This document shows, in pieces, positions 1 through 6,294 of a DNA stretch of 9,750 nt. Source of the DNA: an uncultured Faecalibacterium sp. (GTDB lineage Bacteria > Bacillota > Clostridia > Oscillospirales > Ruminococcaceae); assembly GCA_900765105.1 (NCBI GenBank), contig CAAFQM010000338.1, positions 1-9,750 of the forward strand, read 5' to 3'. The number at the start of each line of letters is the position of its first letter. The stretch's first letter is position 1. A program made the translations under genes and the position numbers. A model generated the notes under the pieces. It was not told the origin of the DNA and did not search any database. It was given only the letters and a program-made list of their open reading frames with translations.

Positions 1-432
1 ACCAACACCATGGAGTTGCAGCGCCGGGGCTATGCCGAGTGCTTCAGCTTTATGGGCTATGCACCCATTATCTTCATCTCTGCCCAGACTGGCTACAACG
101 TGAACAAGCTGATGCAGCTGATCCGGGATGTGGACGCCGAGAACGGCGCCCGCGTGCCCACCGGCGTGCTGAACGAGATGCTGGCCCGCGCAACTGCCCG
201 CATGCAGCCGCCCAGCGACAAGGGCCGCCGCCTGAAGATCTTCTATCTGACCCAGGCATCCACCCGCCCGCCGACGTTCGTGGCCTTTGTCAACTCGAAG
301 CAGCTGTTCCATTTCAGCTATCAGCGGTATCTCATCAACCAGATCCGCGAGAACTTCGGGCTGGAACACACCCCGATCCGTCTGGTGATCCGCGAGCGCG
401 GCTCCGGCGAAGTGGGTGCTAAGGACGTGTAA
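1..432 (+). CDS. der: GTPase Der (EngA), C-terminal part, truncated by window start
   Basis: The reading frame is open from base 1, so this is the 3' end of a gene that starts outside the window. The visible 143 residues carry the end of the second GTPase domain, including the G5-type motif FISAQTG, followed by the KH-like C-terminal domain typical of Der (the stretch around RRLKIFYLTQASTRPPTFV, then the NQIRENFGLEHTPIRLVIRER end). Der is a double-GTPase that assists 50S ribosomal subunit assembly in the cytoplasm; this is family knowledge. The ATG at position 10 is internal, because the preceding codons continue the conserved domain. plsY follows 27 nt later on the same strand, the usual Firmicutes arrangement, and the two are probably co-transcribed. 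The C-terminal extension after the KH-like domain is short. Identification is confident even though the Walker motifs lie outside the window. Confidence 0.95.
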   Translation, partial: TNTMELQRRGYAECFSFMGYAPIIFISAQTGYNVNKLMQLIRDVDAENGARVPTGVLNEMLARATARMQPPSDKGRRLKIFYLTQASTRPPTFVAFVNSKQLFHFSYQRYLINQIRENFGLEHTPIRLVIRERGSGEVGAKDV

Positions 433-459
433 GCGCCTGCAAAGGAGGGCTTTGTTGCT

Positions 460-1119
460 ATGATGAAAGCGATCCTGATCGCCGCAGCCACCATCCTGCA
501 GGCCTATCTGCTGGGCAGCGTGGACACCGGCATTCTGATCAGCAAATTCGTGTATCACGATGATGTCCGCACCCACGGCAGCGGTGCCGCCGGCATGACC
601 AACATGCTGCGCACCTTCGGCAAAAAGGCCGCTGCCATGACGGCCGCCGGCGATGTGCTCAAAGGCGTTCTGGCCGTGTGCATCGGCCGGTGGCTGTTCC
701 ATCAGCTGCCCGCCGGCACCGGTGTCTCGCCTTATCTGGGCGTGTATCTGGCCGCCATCTTTGCCGTGCTGGGCCACCTGTATCCGCTCTACTTCGGGTT
801 CAAGGGCGGCAAGGGCGTGCTGGTGGCAGGCGGTGCTATTCTGGCCATCCAGCCGGTGCTGCTGCCGTTTCTGGCTGCCATCTTCCTGCTGTGCCTGATC
901 CCCACCGGCATGGTGTCGCTGGGCAGTGTGACCATGGCGGCGCTGTATCCGCTGCTGACCATCCTGTATGGGGTGTTCAAAGGCTATACCGCCGGGAACC
1001 TGCTGGTGTGTGCCATCGGCTCGGGTTTCATGTCCGGCATGGTCATCTATATGCACCGTGCCAACATCCAGCGCATCCGGGAAGGCAAGGAGTACCGCTT
1101 CGGCCATCACAAAAAGTAA
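460..1119 (+). CDS. plsY: Glycerol-3-phosphate acyltransferase PlsY
   Basis: PlsY is a membrane enzyme that transfers the acyl group of acyl-phosphate to sn-glycerol-3-phosphate, the first step of phospholipid synthesis in most Gram-positives. The 219-residue product is of normal length and hydrophobic throughout, with several membrane segments. All three family motifs are visible: motif 1 as HGSGAAGMTNMLR (residues 39-51), motif 2, the glycine-rich G3P phosphate loop, as GHLYPLYFGFKGGKGV (105-120), and motif 3 as HRANIQRIREGKE (199-211). Motif 1 normally reads GSGNxGxTN; here the first Asn is Ala (residue 43, codon 586-588). A strong ribosome binding site (aaaggagg, 441-448) precedes two consecutive ATG codons at 460 and 463, and either could be used. 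The gene follows der by 27 nt and is ended by a strong hairpin. The gpsA gene often found after plsY is absent here. Confidence 0.95.
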   Translation: MMKAILIAAATILQAYLLGSVDTGILISKFVYHDDVRTHGSGAAGMTNMLRTFGKKAAAMTAAGDVLKGVLAVCIGRWLFHQLPAGTGVSPYLGVYLAAIFAVLGHLYPLYFGFKGGKGVLVAGGAILAIQPVLLPFLAAIFLLCLIPTGMVSLGSVTMAALYPLLTILYGVFKGYTAGNLLVCAIGSGFMSGMVIYMHRANIQRIREGKEYRFGHHKK

Positions 1120-1130
1120 AACATATAACA

Positions 1131-1164
1131 AAAAGCCCTGCAGCGTTTGCTGCAGGGCTTTTTT
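1131..1164. terminator. Bidirectional Rho-independent terminator between plsY and the PsiE-like gene
   Basis: A perfect stem (AGCCCTGCAGC paired with GCTGCAGGGCT, loop GTTT) is flanked by A4 on the left and T6 on the right. It begins 12 nt after the plsY stop and ends 9 nt before the stop of the convergent gene, so it can serve both. The A/T flanks extend the stem and supply a U-tract in either direction. Confidence 0.93.
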
Positions 1165-1173
1165 CGTTCAGGC

Positions 1174-1761
1174 TCATTCCGTTTCTTCCGCTTCGTCCTC
1201 GAAGTCCTCTTCCTCAAACTCTTCATCTTTGGCAGGAATGGCCTCGGCGGCTTCCTTGTCCGCCCGTTTTTTCAGCCGGGCAAATCGCTCTTCGGCGTGG
1301 ATGCCGCTTTGTGCCGGGGAAAGATCCGGCGCGGGGTGGCCGTCCGGCAGATGCGCGCCGAAGGCCGGGACAAAGAAGAACTTGCGCACGATGAAGATCA
1401 GCGCGATGGCGCCCACGCTGAGCAGATTTTCCAGCGCGGAGTCATGCCCCACCACCAGATGGCGGGCGATGGCGTAGAGCAGCACTTCCAGACTGCTGCC
1501 GGGGCTGTGCTTGGCCAGCATCTTGATGAATTCAATGCCGATGACGATGTCCAGACTGCGCTCCAGAAAGGTGCGGATCTCCACCTCGTTGCCGTCGAAC
1601 AGCAGGCCGGGCATCCATTTGATGAGCGGCACCGCGCTGAGCAGCAGGCCGATGAGCACCAGCCCGGAGAGCAGGATCTCCAGCAGGCTGGACGCCTGAA
1701 TGATGCTGTTGCGCAGCTGGGTGCGCCAGCGGCTTTCCACATGGGAAGAGGGATGTTCCAT
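1174..1761 (-). CDS. PsiE-like four-helix membrane protein with acidic tail
   Basis: The product has 195 residues and about four membrane segments (roughly residues 25-48, 68-84, 90-104 and 111-130), followed by a cytoplasmic-type tail. Its core resembles E. coli PsiE, a phosphate-starvation-inducible inner membrane protein of unknown mechanism: the IEFIKML stretch (77-82) matches the FEFIALI stretch of PsiE, and IARHLVVGHDSALENLL (98-114) matches the R-x-(L/I)-(I/V)-V-x-H-x-S-x-L-(D/E)-x-L signature. I recalled this alignment from memory and did not compute it. The last 17 residues contain 13 Asp/Glu, a tail longer and more acidic than that of PsiE. The ATG at 1761 has AGGAAGG 7 nt upstream (1769-1775). 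The gene lies downstream of a PstS-like gene, which supports a phosphate link by context. It has its own consensus promoter at 1818-1846 and ends at the terminator shared with plsY. Confidence 0.65.
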   Translation of the reverse strand: MEHPSSHVESRWRTQLRNSIIQASSLLEILLSGLVLIGLLLSAVPLIKWMPGLLFDGNEVEIRTFLERSLDIVIGIEFIKMLAKHSPGSSLEVLLYAIARHLVVGHDSALENLLSVGAIALIFIVRKFFFVPAFGAHLPDGHPAPDLSPAQSGIHAEERFARLKKRADKEAAEAIPAKDEEFEEEDFEDEAEETE

Positions 1762-1817
1762 AGTTAGACCTTCCTTTCGGCAATCTGCTGCAGAAGATTT
1801 GACAAAATCGTGCCTTT

Positions 1818-1846
1818 ATTGTAGCAGATGGGAGAAGGTCTGTCAA
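1818..1846 (-). promoter_or_regulatory. Consensus sigma-A promoter for the PsiE-like gene
   Basis: On the - strand, TTGACA (1846-1841, a perfect -35) and TACAAT (1823-1818, 5 of 6 for the -10) are separated by exactly 17 nt. The predicted start is near 1811, giving a leader of about 50 nt before the ATG at 1761. The -35 box begins 3 nt past the stop codon of the PstS-like gene. No hairpin terminator is visible between the two genes, so read-through from upstream may add to this promoter. Confidence 0.85.
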
Positions 1847-1848
1847 TT

Positions 1849-2850
1849 TCAATCGACGATGGTCACGGTGGCCTGCGGGCCGACAGCCACATAGCCGGAC
1901 TTTTTGATGCAGTCCTGACCGGCGTCGGTGTCCAACCAGTCGTAGAGGATGTGCTCCGGGCTGTCGGCAGCAGCATCCGGATGGATGACGGCATAGAATT
2001 CGTTGCACAGCGGGTAGCTCTCGTCGGCGATGGTGTCGTTGGAAGGGGTCACGTCATCCACGGCCAGCAGCCGCAGGCCGGGCTGGGAGTACATCTGGTC
2101 GATGTAGTAATACACCGAGAAACCGATGGCGTTGGCGCTGTTGTTATAGGCGGCGATGCTGTCCACCAGTTCGCCCATGGCAGCGGGCGCCAGCTCGGTG
2201 GGCGGGTCCATCAGCTCGCCGCCCTGAATGAGCAGCTTCTTGAACAGGGTCTGGCTGCCGGAGTCTTCACCGCGCTGAAAGGGGACGATGTCCAGATCTT
2301 CGCCGCCCACTTCCTTCCAGTTGGTGATCTTACCGGCGTAGATATCCTTCAGCTGCTGCTGGGTCAGGCTCTTGACGGGGTTGTTCTCGTTGACGATGAA
2401 CACCAGCGCATCCCGGCCAATGGGCTTGCTTTCCAGCTGGGCGTTTGCTTCTTTCAGCTCTTCCTTTACGTAGTCCGGCGCTTCGTAGACCACCAGCATC
2501 CTGGCAGTGTACTCCTCATCCGGGTACAGGCCGAAGTTTTCCCACGCATAGGCCGTGGTGCTGACCGAAATGCCGCTCTGGGCTACTTCCAGATCGATGC
2601 CGGTGGTGTCGGCCATCATCTGCGCCATCAGCGGGATGCAGGCCGTGCTGCCGTCCAGCTTGGGAAACTCTTCCGGCGAGAAGAGCCCGATGGGTTCAAG
2701 CTCGCTCACGGAAGAAGCGGGTGCTTCCGGCGTGGTGGAAGCGCTGCTGGCGGGGGTGTCAGCGCCCTTGCAGGCGGTCAGGATGCCTGCGGCAGAGCAG
2801 GCGGCAAGGCCCAGCAGAAAGCTTCGACGGGAAATTTTAGCATTTTTCAT
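1849..2850 (-). CDS. PstS-like phosphate-type substrate-binding lipoprotein
   Basis: This 333-residue secreted binding protein belongs to the PstS-like periplasmic-binding superfamily. Supporting segments are DGSTA (66-70) at the start of the mature fold, IGRDALVFIVNENNPVKSLT (144-163), the segment around IYAGKITNWKEVGGED (170-185), and FQRGEDSGSQTLF (191-203), the last being the RxxxSG(T/S) element that helps hold phosphate in PstS proteins. The N-terminus has a twin-arginine-like SRRSFLL (7-13), a hydrophobic stretch and a lipobox LTAC with Cys27 as the lipid anchor, then a Ser/Ala/Pro linker. The chosen start is the ATG at 2850, preceded by GGAGG with 8-nt spacing. An in-frame TTG at 2865 overlaps that ribosome binding site and is unlikely to be used. 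The lipoprotein gene upstream ends 23 nt away, indicating an operon. No pstC, pstA or pstB permease/ATPase gene is present in the window, so the ligand is inferred. A function in sensing rather than transport is possible. Confidence 0.85.
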   Translation of the reverse strand: MKNAKISRRSFLLGLAACSAAGILTACKGADTPASSASTTPEAPASSVSELEPIGLFSPEEFPKLDGSTACIPLMAQMMADTTGIDLEVAQSGISVSTTAYAWENFGLYPDEEYTARMLVVYEAPDYVKEELKEANAQLESKPIGRDALVFIVNENNPVKSLTQQQLKDIYAGKITNWKEVGGEDLDIVPFQRGEDSGSQTLFKKLLIQGGELMDPPTELAPAAMGELVDSIAAYNNSANAIGFSVYYYIDQMYSQPGLRLLAVDDVTPSNDTIADESYPLCNEFYAVIHPDAAADSPEHILYDWLDTDAGQDCIKKSGYVAVGPQATVTIVD

Positions 2851-2858
2851 AAGGCGTT

Positions 2859-2863
2859 CCTCC
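2859..2863 (-). promoter_or_regulatory. Ribosome binding site that fixes the PstS-like start
   Basis: GGAGG on the - strand lies 8 nt before the ATG at 2850. The in-frame TTG start at 2865 includes the first G of this site, so initiation there would bury the ribosome binding site in coding sequence. The ATG is preferred, and it also gives a normal short positive N-region before the signal sequence. Confidence 0.8.
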
Positions 2864-2873
2864 AAAGTTTGGC

Positions 2874-4487
2874 TTAGTAGACCATTTCATCGTCGGCGTT
2901 GATGGAAGAGAAGATGCTTTGGCAGTAAAGCCATTTGCCGTCGGTATCCATCCAGCCGTAGTAAAAACCGCGCCGTGCCACGAACACATGCTCCGGCAGG
3001 GCGTTCAGGCTGCTGTCGTAGTAGCTGTAGCAGCTGCCAAGGCTCTGCATTACCACATTGCCGTTTTCGTCCAGCACATCGCATCCGGTAGCATAGCTGC
3101 TGCCGGCAGCAGCGCGGGTGCCGTAGTACAGCGGCCTGCCCTCCGGGGTGGTGATAAGATAGCCCAGATAGTTGTAGGTGCCGGTCAGGCCGCTCAGATC
3201 AGAGACAAGGCCCTCCGGGCCGTATACCCGCACAGCGGTGGTCGTGTAGGTGTCGCGGTCCCGCAGTTCCAGCCAGACATGACCGTCACCTTCGCAGTCC
3301 ATCGTGACGGTCTGGCTGTCCTCCAAAATTCCGGCGCTGGTATCGGTGAGCAGGGCACCGGTGTCGGTGTCGTAGACCTTCAGGCTGCCGTCCTGTGCAT
3401 ACAGGGCAAGCTGGTTGCCGGTCACGCTGACTGCATACAGCGGCGTCACTTCGCCGGTGGAAAGGTCGTGCAGGGAATAGCTGTAGTCGTGGTCCACGTT
3501 CCAGGTAATGACATAGCCCGGGAAATAATGGGCGGGCAGGTCATCGAACACGGAGATCACACCCCGGTCCTCGGCGGTCAGGTCGCGCAGCTCATAGCCG
3601 CCGCTTGTGCGGAAAGCTGCCGTACCGTGGCCGCACACCTGCTGGAAGCCTGCCAGCTCTTCGCCGGTGGAGGGGCTGTACAGCGTCTGTGCGGTGGAGT
3701 TGGAAGAATAGATGTCCAGCTCCACCCAGCTGTCCAGCACGTCCGGCGCATAGGCAAGGCTCAGTGCCCGGGCGGTGTCCACCCGGCGCAGCTCGGCACC
3801 GTCTTTCTGCTGGACAATGACCCAGCTGTGCAGCTCGGTGTTGTCATCCCATTCGTCCTCGGCAAGGTCGGCCGGGCGGGCGTAGCAGTTGAATACCAGA
3901 ACATCCCCGCACACGATACAGCCGTAAGCGCCCTCCGGCACCGGCAGGCTCTCGCCGGTGGCAAGGTCGATCACCTGACAGGTGCCGTAATCGTCGTAGC
4001 CGTTTTCGTAGCTGCCATTCACGGCGTGGGCTTCCTGCAGCACCAGCAGACCGTTCTGCATGGAGGCGTTCTGCTCCCCCTCAAAGGTCATGACTTCATT
4101 GCCGTTTTTGTCAAACAGGCCGCTGCGCCGTCCGCAATAAGCGTCCGGGTCGGCCCAAGTGCGGAACCAGTAGTCTGTTTCGCCGGTCACGGTATCCTGC
4201 AAAAGGCTTACATTTTCGCTGCGGAGGGACTGGTACAGGACTTTTCCGCCGCAAAGCACCGTGCAGCTGTTGCCGGAACTGTCGTAACCGTACAGGATGC
4301 GCAGACGGCCGTCTTCCAGACGGGAAGCGTCGTACAGGGGCTTGCCGCTGGCATCGGTGGGGACCGATGCGGCGGAAGAAGCAGGTTTATTGGAAGCGGG
4401 CGGCAGCACCGCACAGCCGCAGCCCAGCGCAAGGCTCAGCCCAATGCACACTGCCGTGCAGCCCAAACGGGAAAAAGAACGTTTCAT
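2874..4487 (-). CDS. Large cell-surface lipoprotein with propeller-like and WG-like repeats
   Basis: I do not recognise a named family. The 537-residue product starts with a positively charged N-region and a hydrophobic signal ending at Cys23/Cys25 (LALGCGC), a plausible but non-ideal lipobox, followed by a Pro/Ser/Ala linker to about residue 50. The mature part shows two kinds of short repeat. Turns of the type D-x-x-TGE/TGA occur at 174-180, 271-277, 341-347 and 373-380, as in beta-propeller blades. Units of the form (F/L/M)D-x-(N/D)G(N/K)-x-(V/L)-(M/Y) occur at 125-133, 472-480 and 513-521; the last, beginning GWMDTDGKW, looks like a WG repeat. It is rich in Tyr, Asp and Cys (16 Cys), unusual for a surface protein. 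It is translated from AAGGAG (4495-4500), 7 nt before the ATG, and is first in an operon with the PstS-like gene 23 nt downstream. A surface sensor or binding partner is a guess. Confidence 0.8.
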   Translation of the reverse strand: MKRSFSRLGCTAVCIGLSLALGCGCAVLPPASNKPASSAASVPTDASGKPLYDASRLEDGRLRILYGYDSSGNSCTVLCGGKVLYQSLRSENVSLLQDTVTGETDYWFRTWADPDAYCGRRSGLFDKNGNEVMTFEGEQNASMQNGLLVLQEAHAVNGSYENGYDDYGTCQVIDLATGESLPVPEGAYGCIVCGDVLVFNCYARPADLAEDEWDDNTELHSWVIVQQKDGAELRRVDTARALSLAYAPDVLDSWVELDIYSSNSTAQTLYSPSTGEELAGFQQVCGHGTAAFRTSGGYELRDLTAEDRGVISVFDDLPAHYFPGYVITWNVDHDYSYSLHDLSTGEVTPLYAVSVTGNQLALYAQDGSLKVYDTDTGALLTDTSAGILEDSQTVTMDCEGDGHVWLELRDRDTYTTTAVRVYGPEGLVSDLSGLTGTYNYLGYLITTPEGRPLYYGTRAAAGSSYATGCDVLDENGNVVMQSLGSCYSYYDSSLNALPEHVFVARRGFYYGWMDTDGKWLYCQSIFSSINADDEMVY

Positions 4488-4536
4488 AGGAACACTCCTT
4501 TATTTCGGAACAAAAACGGAAGATTTTTCCGGTTCA

Positions 4537-4565
4537 ATTATAACACGAAACAGCCGCGCTTTCCA
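4537..4565 (-). promoter_or_regulatory. Extended -10 promoter for the lipoprotein/PstS-like operon
   Basis: A perfect TATAAT (4542-4537 on the - strand) is preceded by TG one base upstream (TGTTATAAT), an extended -10. The best -35 at 17-nt spacing is TGGAAA (4565-4560), which is weak and is usual for extended -10 promoters. The predicted start is near 4530, giving a leader of about 43 nt. The -35 region sits inside the hairpin that ends the preceding MATE gene. Confidence 0.75.
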
Positions 4566-4586
4566 TTGCAGGAAAACGCGGCTGTT
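4549..4586 (-). terminator. Probable terminator after the MATE gene
   Basis: AACAGCCGCG pairs with CGCGGCTGTT, and an inner TTTCC/GGAAA pairing across one mismatch gives a stem of about 16 bp with an ATTGCA loop. It starts 23 nt after the MATE stop. The U-tract on the - strand (TTTCGTGTTATAATT) is broken, so termination may be partial and some read-through into the lipoprotein operon is possible. Confidence 0.6.
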
Positions 4587-4609
4587 GATTACAGATTTAT
4601 GACAGGATT

Positions 4610-5995
4610 TCAGGACGCAGCTTTGGCACGCTCGGCGTCATCCATCTGGCCCAGCTGCCGGAGAAATGCGACGAGAAACGGCAGCGAGACGAAAAAGGTG
4701 AGCACATCCGCAATGGGCTGGCAGATCTCCACGCCGAAAAGTTCGTGAGTGCGCGGCAGGATAAGGATGAGCGGGATGAAGAACACGCCCTGACGGCAAC
4801 AGGCAAGGAAGGTGGCGCGCCCGGCCTTGCCCACGCTCTGGAAGGTCATGTTGGCCACCACGATCACCGGCTGCAGCAGCATGGCAAGGCACTGGTAGCG
4901 GAAGGCGGGCAGCGCCACGGCGGTAACGGCCGGGTCGTCACGGAACAGGCGGATCAGAGCCTCATCGTTCCACCAGCACACCGCGATCAGCACCACCAGC
5001 AGCACAAAGGCGGCCTGCATGGTAAAAATGGCGGCCTGCCGCACCCGGTGGTACTTGCGCGCGCCGTAGTTGAAGGACGCCACCGGCTGCAGACCCTGTC
5101 CCACGCCGATGGCCACCGAGAGGATGAACATAAAAATGCGGGACACGATGCTCATGCCCGCCACGGCGGCGTCACCATAGCTGCGGGCGGCGATGTTCAG
5201 CAGCATGCCGCCGATGCTGTTCAGCCCCTGTCGGCCAAAGCTGGGCGCGCCGCCTGCAAGGATCTGCAAAAACTCGCGCGGTTCCCGGGTGACGGCGGAA
5301 AGCCGGAATTGGCTGACCGTTTTGCCCCGCAGGAACATATACAGCAGAATGCCAAAGCTGATGGTCTGGCTGAGAGCGGTGGCGATGCCGGCACCGGCGG
5401 GGCCAAGGCCGAACCCGAACATGAACAGCGGGTCCAGCGCAATGTTCAGAAGCCCGCCGGTGACCAGCCCGATCATGGCAAGGTTTGCCTTGCCCTCATA
5501 CCGCAGGATGTTGTTCATCACCAGACTGGAGATCATCAGCGGGGCGGCAAGCAGAATGGGCCGGGCGTAGGCGCAGGCATGGGGCAGGATGGTTTCGGTG
5601 CTGCCCAGCAGCAGCATAAAGTCCGGCAAGGTGGCAAGGCCGACCACCGCCAGCACCACGCCAAAGGCCAGCGCCGTAAAAAAGCTGGTGGAAGCAAAGC
5701 GGGTGGCGGCGTGGGTGTCCTGACTGCCCAAGCGGCGGCTGATAATGGTGCCGGAGCCGTGCCCCAGCATAAAGCCCAAAGCCTGAATAATAGCCATCAG
5801 GCTGGAAACCACGCCCACCGCGCCGGATGCACTGGTGGAGATCTGACCCACAAAAAAGGTATCGGCCAGATTGTAAATGCTGGTGATCAGCATACTTAAA
5901 ATGGTGGGTGCGGCCAGCCCGAGGATCAGCTTCGGGATAGGGGTCTCGGTCATTTTGCGGTATTGGTTCAAAGTGAGTTCGTTGGATGATGCCAT
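4610..5995 (-). CDS. MATE-family multidrug/Na+ or H+ antiporter
   Basis: The 461-residue product has the length and hydrophobicity of MATE exporters (12 membrane helices in two homologous halves), which use a Na+ or H+ gradient to expel drugs or metabolites. The first half opens with LAAPTILSMLITSIYNLADT (residues 27-46), a typical MATE helix 1, then FFVGQ. The second half carries the matching GGAPSFGRQGLNSIGGMLL stretch and later GVGQGLQPVASFNYGARKY, a hallmark of the MepA-like/NorM-like branch. The start at 5995 has AAGGAG (6004-6009) 8 nt upstream. A second in-frame ATG lies 14 codons in, but it has no better signal. The gene appears to be monocistronic: its own promoter is at 6073-6101 and a terminator hairpin lies behind it. 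The substrate cannot be read from the sequence, and no adjacent MarR/TetR regulator is present. Confidence 0.93.
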   Translation of the reverse strand: MASSNELTLNQYRKMTETPIPKLILGLAAPTILSMLITSIYNLADTFFVGQISTSASGAVGVVSSLMAIIQALGFMLGHGSGTIISRRLGSQDTHAATRFASTSFFTALAFGVVLAVVGLATLPDFMLLLGSTETILPHACAYARPILLAAPLMISSLVMNNILRYEGKANLAMIGLVTGGLLNIALDPLFMFGFGLGPAGAGIATALSQTISFGILLYMFLRGKTVSQFRLSAVTREPREFLQILAGGAPSFGRQGLNSIGGMLLNIAARSYGDAAVAGMSIVSRIFMFILSVAIGVGQGLQPVASFNYGARKYHRVRQAAIFTMQAAFVLLVVLIAVCWWNDEALIRLFRDDPAVTAVALPAFRYQCLAMLLQPVIVVANMTFQSVGKAGRATFLACCRQGVFFIPLILILPRTHELFGVEICQPIADVLTFFVSLPFLVAFLRQLGQMDDAERAKAAS

Positions 5996-6024
5996 GCAAA
6001 AAGCTCCTTCTGAAATAAGGTGAG

Positions 6025-6053
6025 AAAAGCCGCCCCGTCTGACAGAGCGGCGG
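6025..6053 (-). other. Hairpin with T4 in the leader of the MATE gene
   Basis: On the - strand GCCGC (6051-6047) pairs with GCGGC (6033-6029), with a small TCT/AGA stem inside the loop, and is followed by TTTT (6028-6025). It lies within the predicted leader, about 30 nt before the MATE start. It could be a weak attenuator or just a structured leader. I found no match to a riboswitch class I know. Confidence 0.35.
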
Positions 6054-6072
6054 AAATGTCATACCGGCACAT

Positions 6073-6101
6073 AGTATAACGCAAGTACGGCAAAAAGTCG
6101 A
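6073..6101 (-). promoter_or_regulatory. Promoter for the MATE gene
   Basis: TATACT (6078-6073 on the - strand, 5 of 6 for the -10) has TCGACT (6101-6096, 4 of 6 for the -35) at 17-nt spacing. The predicted start near 6066 gives a leader of about 70 nt that contains the hairpin at 6025-6053. Confidence 0.6.
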
Positions 6102-6203
6102 GAGCGAGGGTGCTGCTTTTGCGTGGAAGAAAGCGGGAAACACGGGGAGAAAAACAGCGCAAAAGAACCGCTCTTTTTGTCGTTTTTGCTAAAGGATGGT
6201 CGA
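6102..6203. other. Intergenic spacer between divergent promoters, no gene seen
   Basis: This is the centre of the 299-nt gap between the divergent MATE and trefoil genes. It is A/T-richer than the coding regions and has several A and T runs. Short open frames cross it on both strands, but none has a ribosome binding site and recognisable product. I see no tRNA-like fold, strong hairpin or repeat. Confidence 0.5.
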
Positions 6204-6208
6204 TTGAC

Positions 6209-6237
6209 TTGTAGAAAATCACGATATGTGGTATCAT
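6209..6237 (+). promoter_or_regulatory. Promoter for the trefoil/H1-tail gene
   Basis: TATCAT (6232-6237, 5 of 6 for the -10) is preceded by TGG, forming an extended -10. A TTGTAG (6209-6214) lies 17 nt upstream as a weak -35. A better-looking TTGACT (6204-6209) overlaps it, but its 22-nt spacing is too long. The predicted start near 6244 gives a leader of about 50 nt to the ATG at 6295. Confidence 0.6.
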
Positions 6238-6294
6238 TTATTGTAAGATGCTGGAAACAGAACCCGGCGTCGCCAAACATGGGAGGGATTTTAC

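Noticed and set aside
2851..2865. TTG start adding five residues to the PstS-like protein
   Set aside because: The TTG overlaps the GGAGG ribosome binding site of the ATG at 2850, which gives a better signal peptide start.
1828..2877. + strand open frame opposite the PstS-like gene
   Set aside because: The opposite strand carries conserved PstS motifs, lipobox and ribosome binding site; the + strand product has no recognisable features.
2919..4748. Very long + strand open frame (about 609 codons) opposite the lipoprotein gene
   Set aside because: It is antisense to a gene with signal peptide, ribosome binding site, promoter and repeats. The translated product is low-complexity Ala/Gly/Val/His-rich, typical of an antisense frame in GC-rich DNA.
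4745..5899. Long + strand open frame opposite the MATE gene
   Set aside because: The product is His/Gln/Gly-rich without any family motif and lies wholly opposite a clear MATE transporter, so it is a frame shadow.
5996..6072. Guanidine-type (mini-ykkC-like) riboswitch before the MATE gene
   Set aside because: Only one hairpin is present and it does not have the paired ACGR tetraloops that this class needs.
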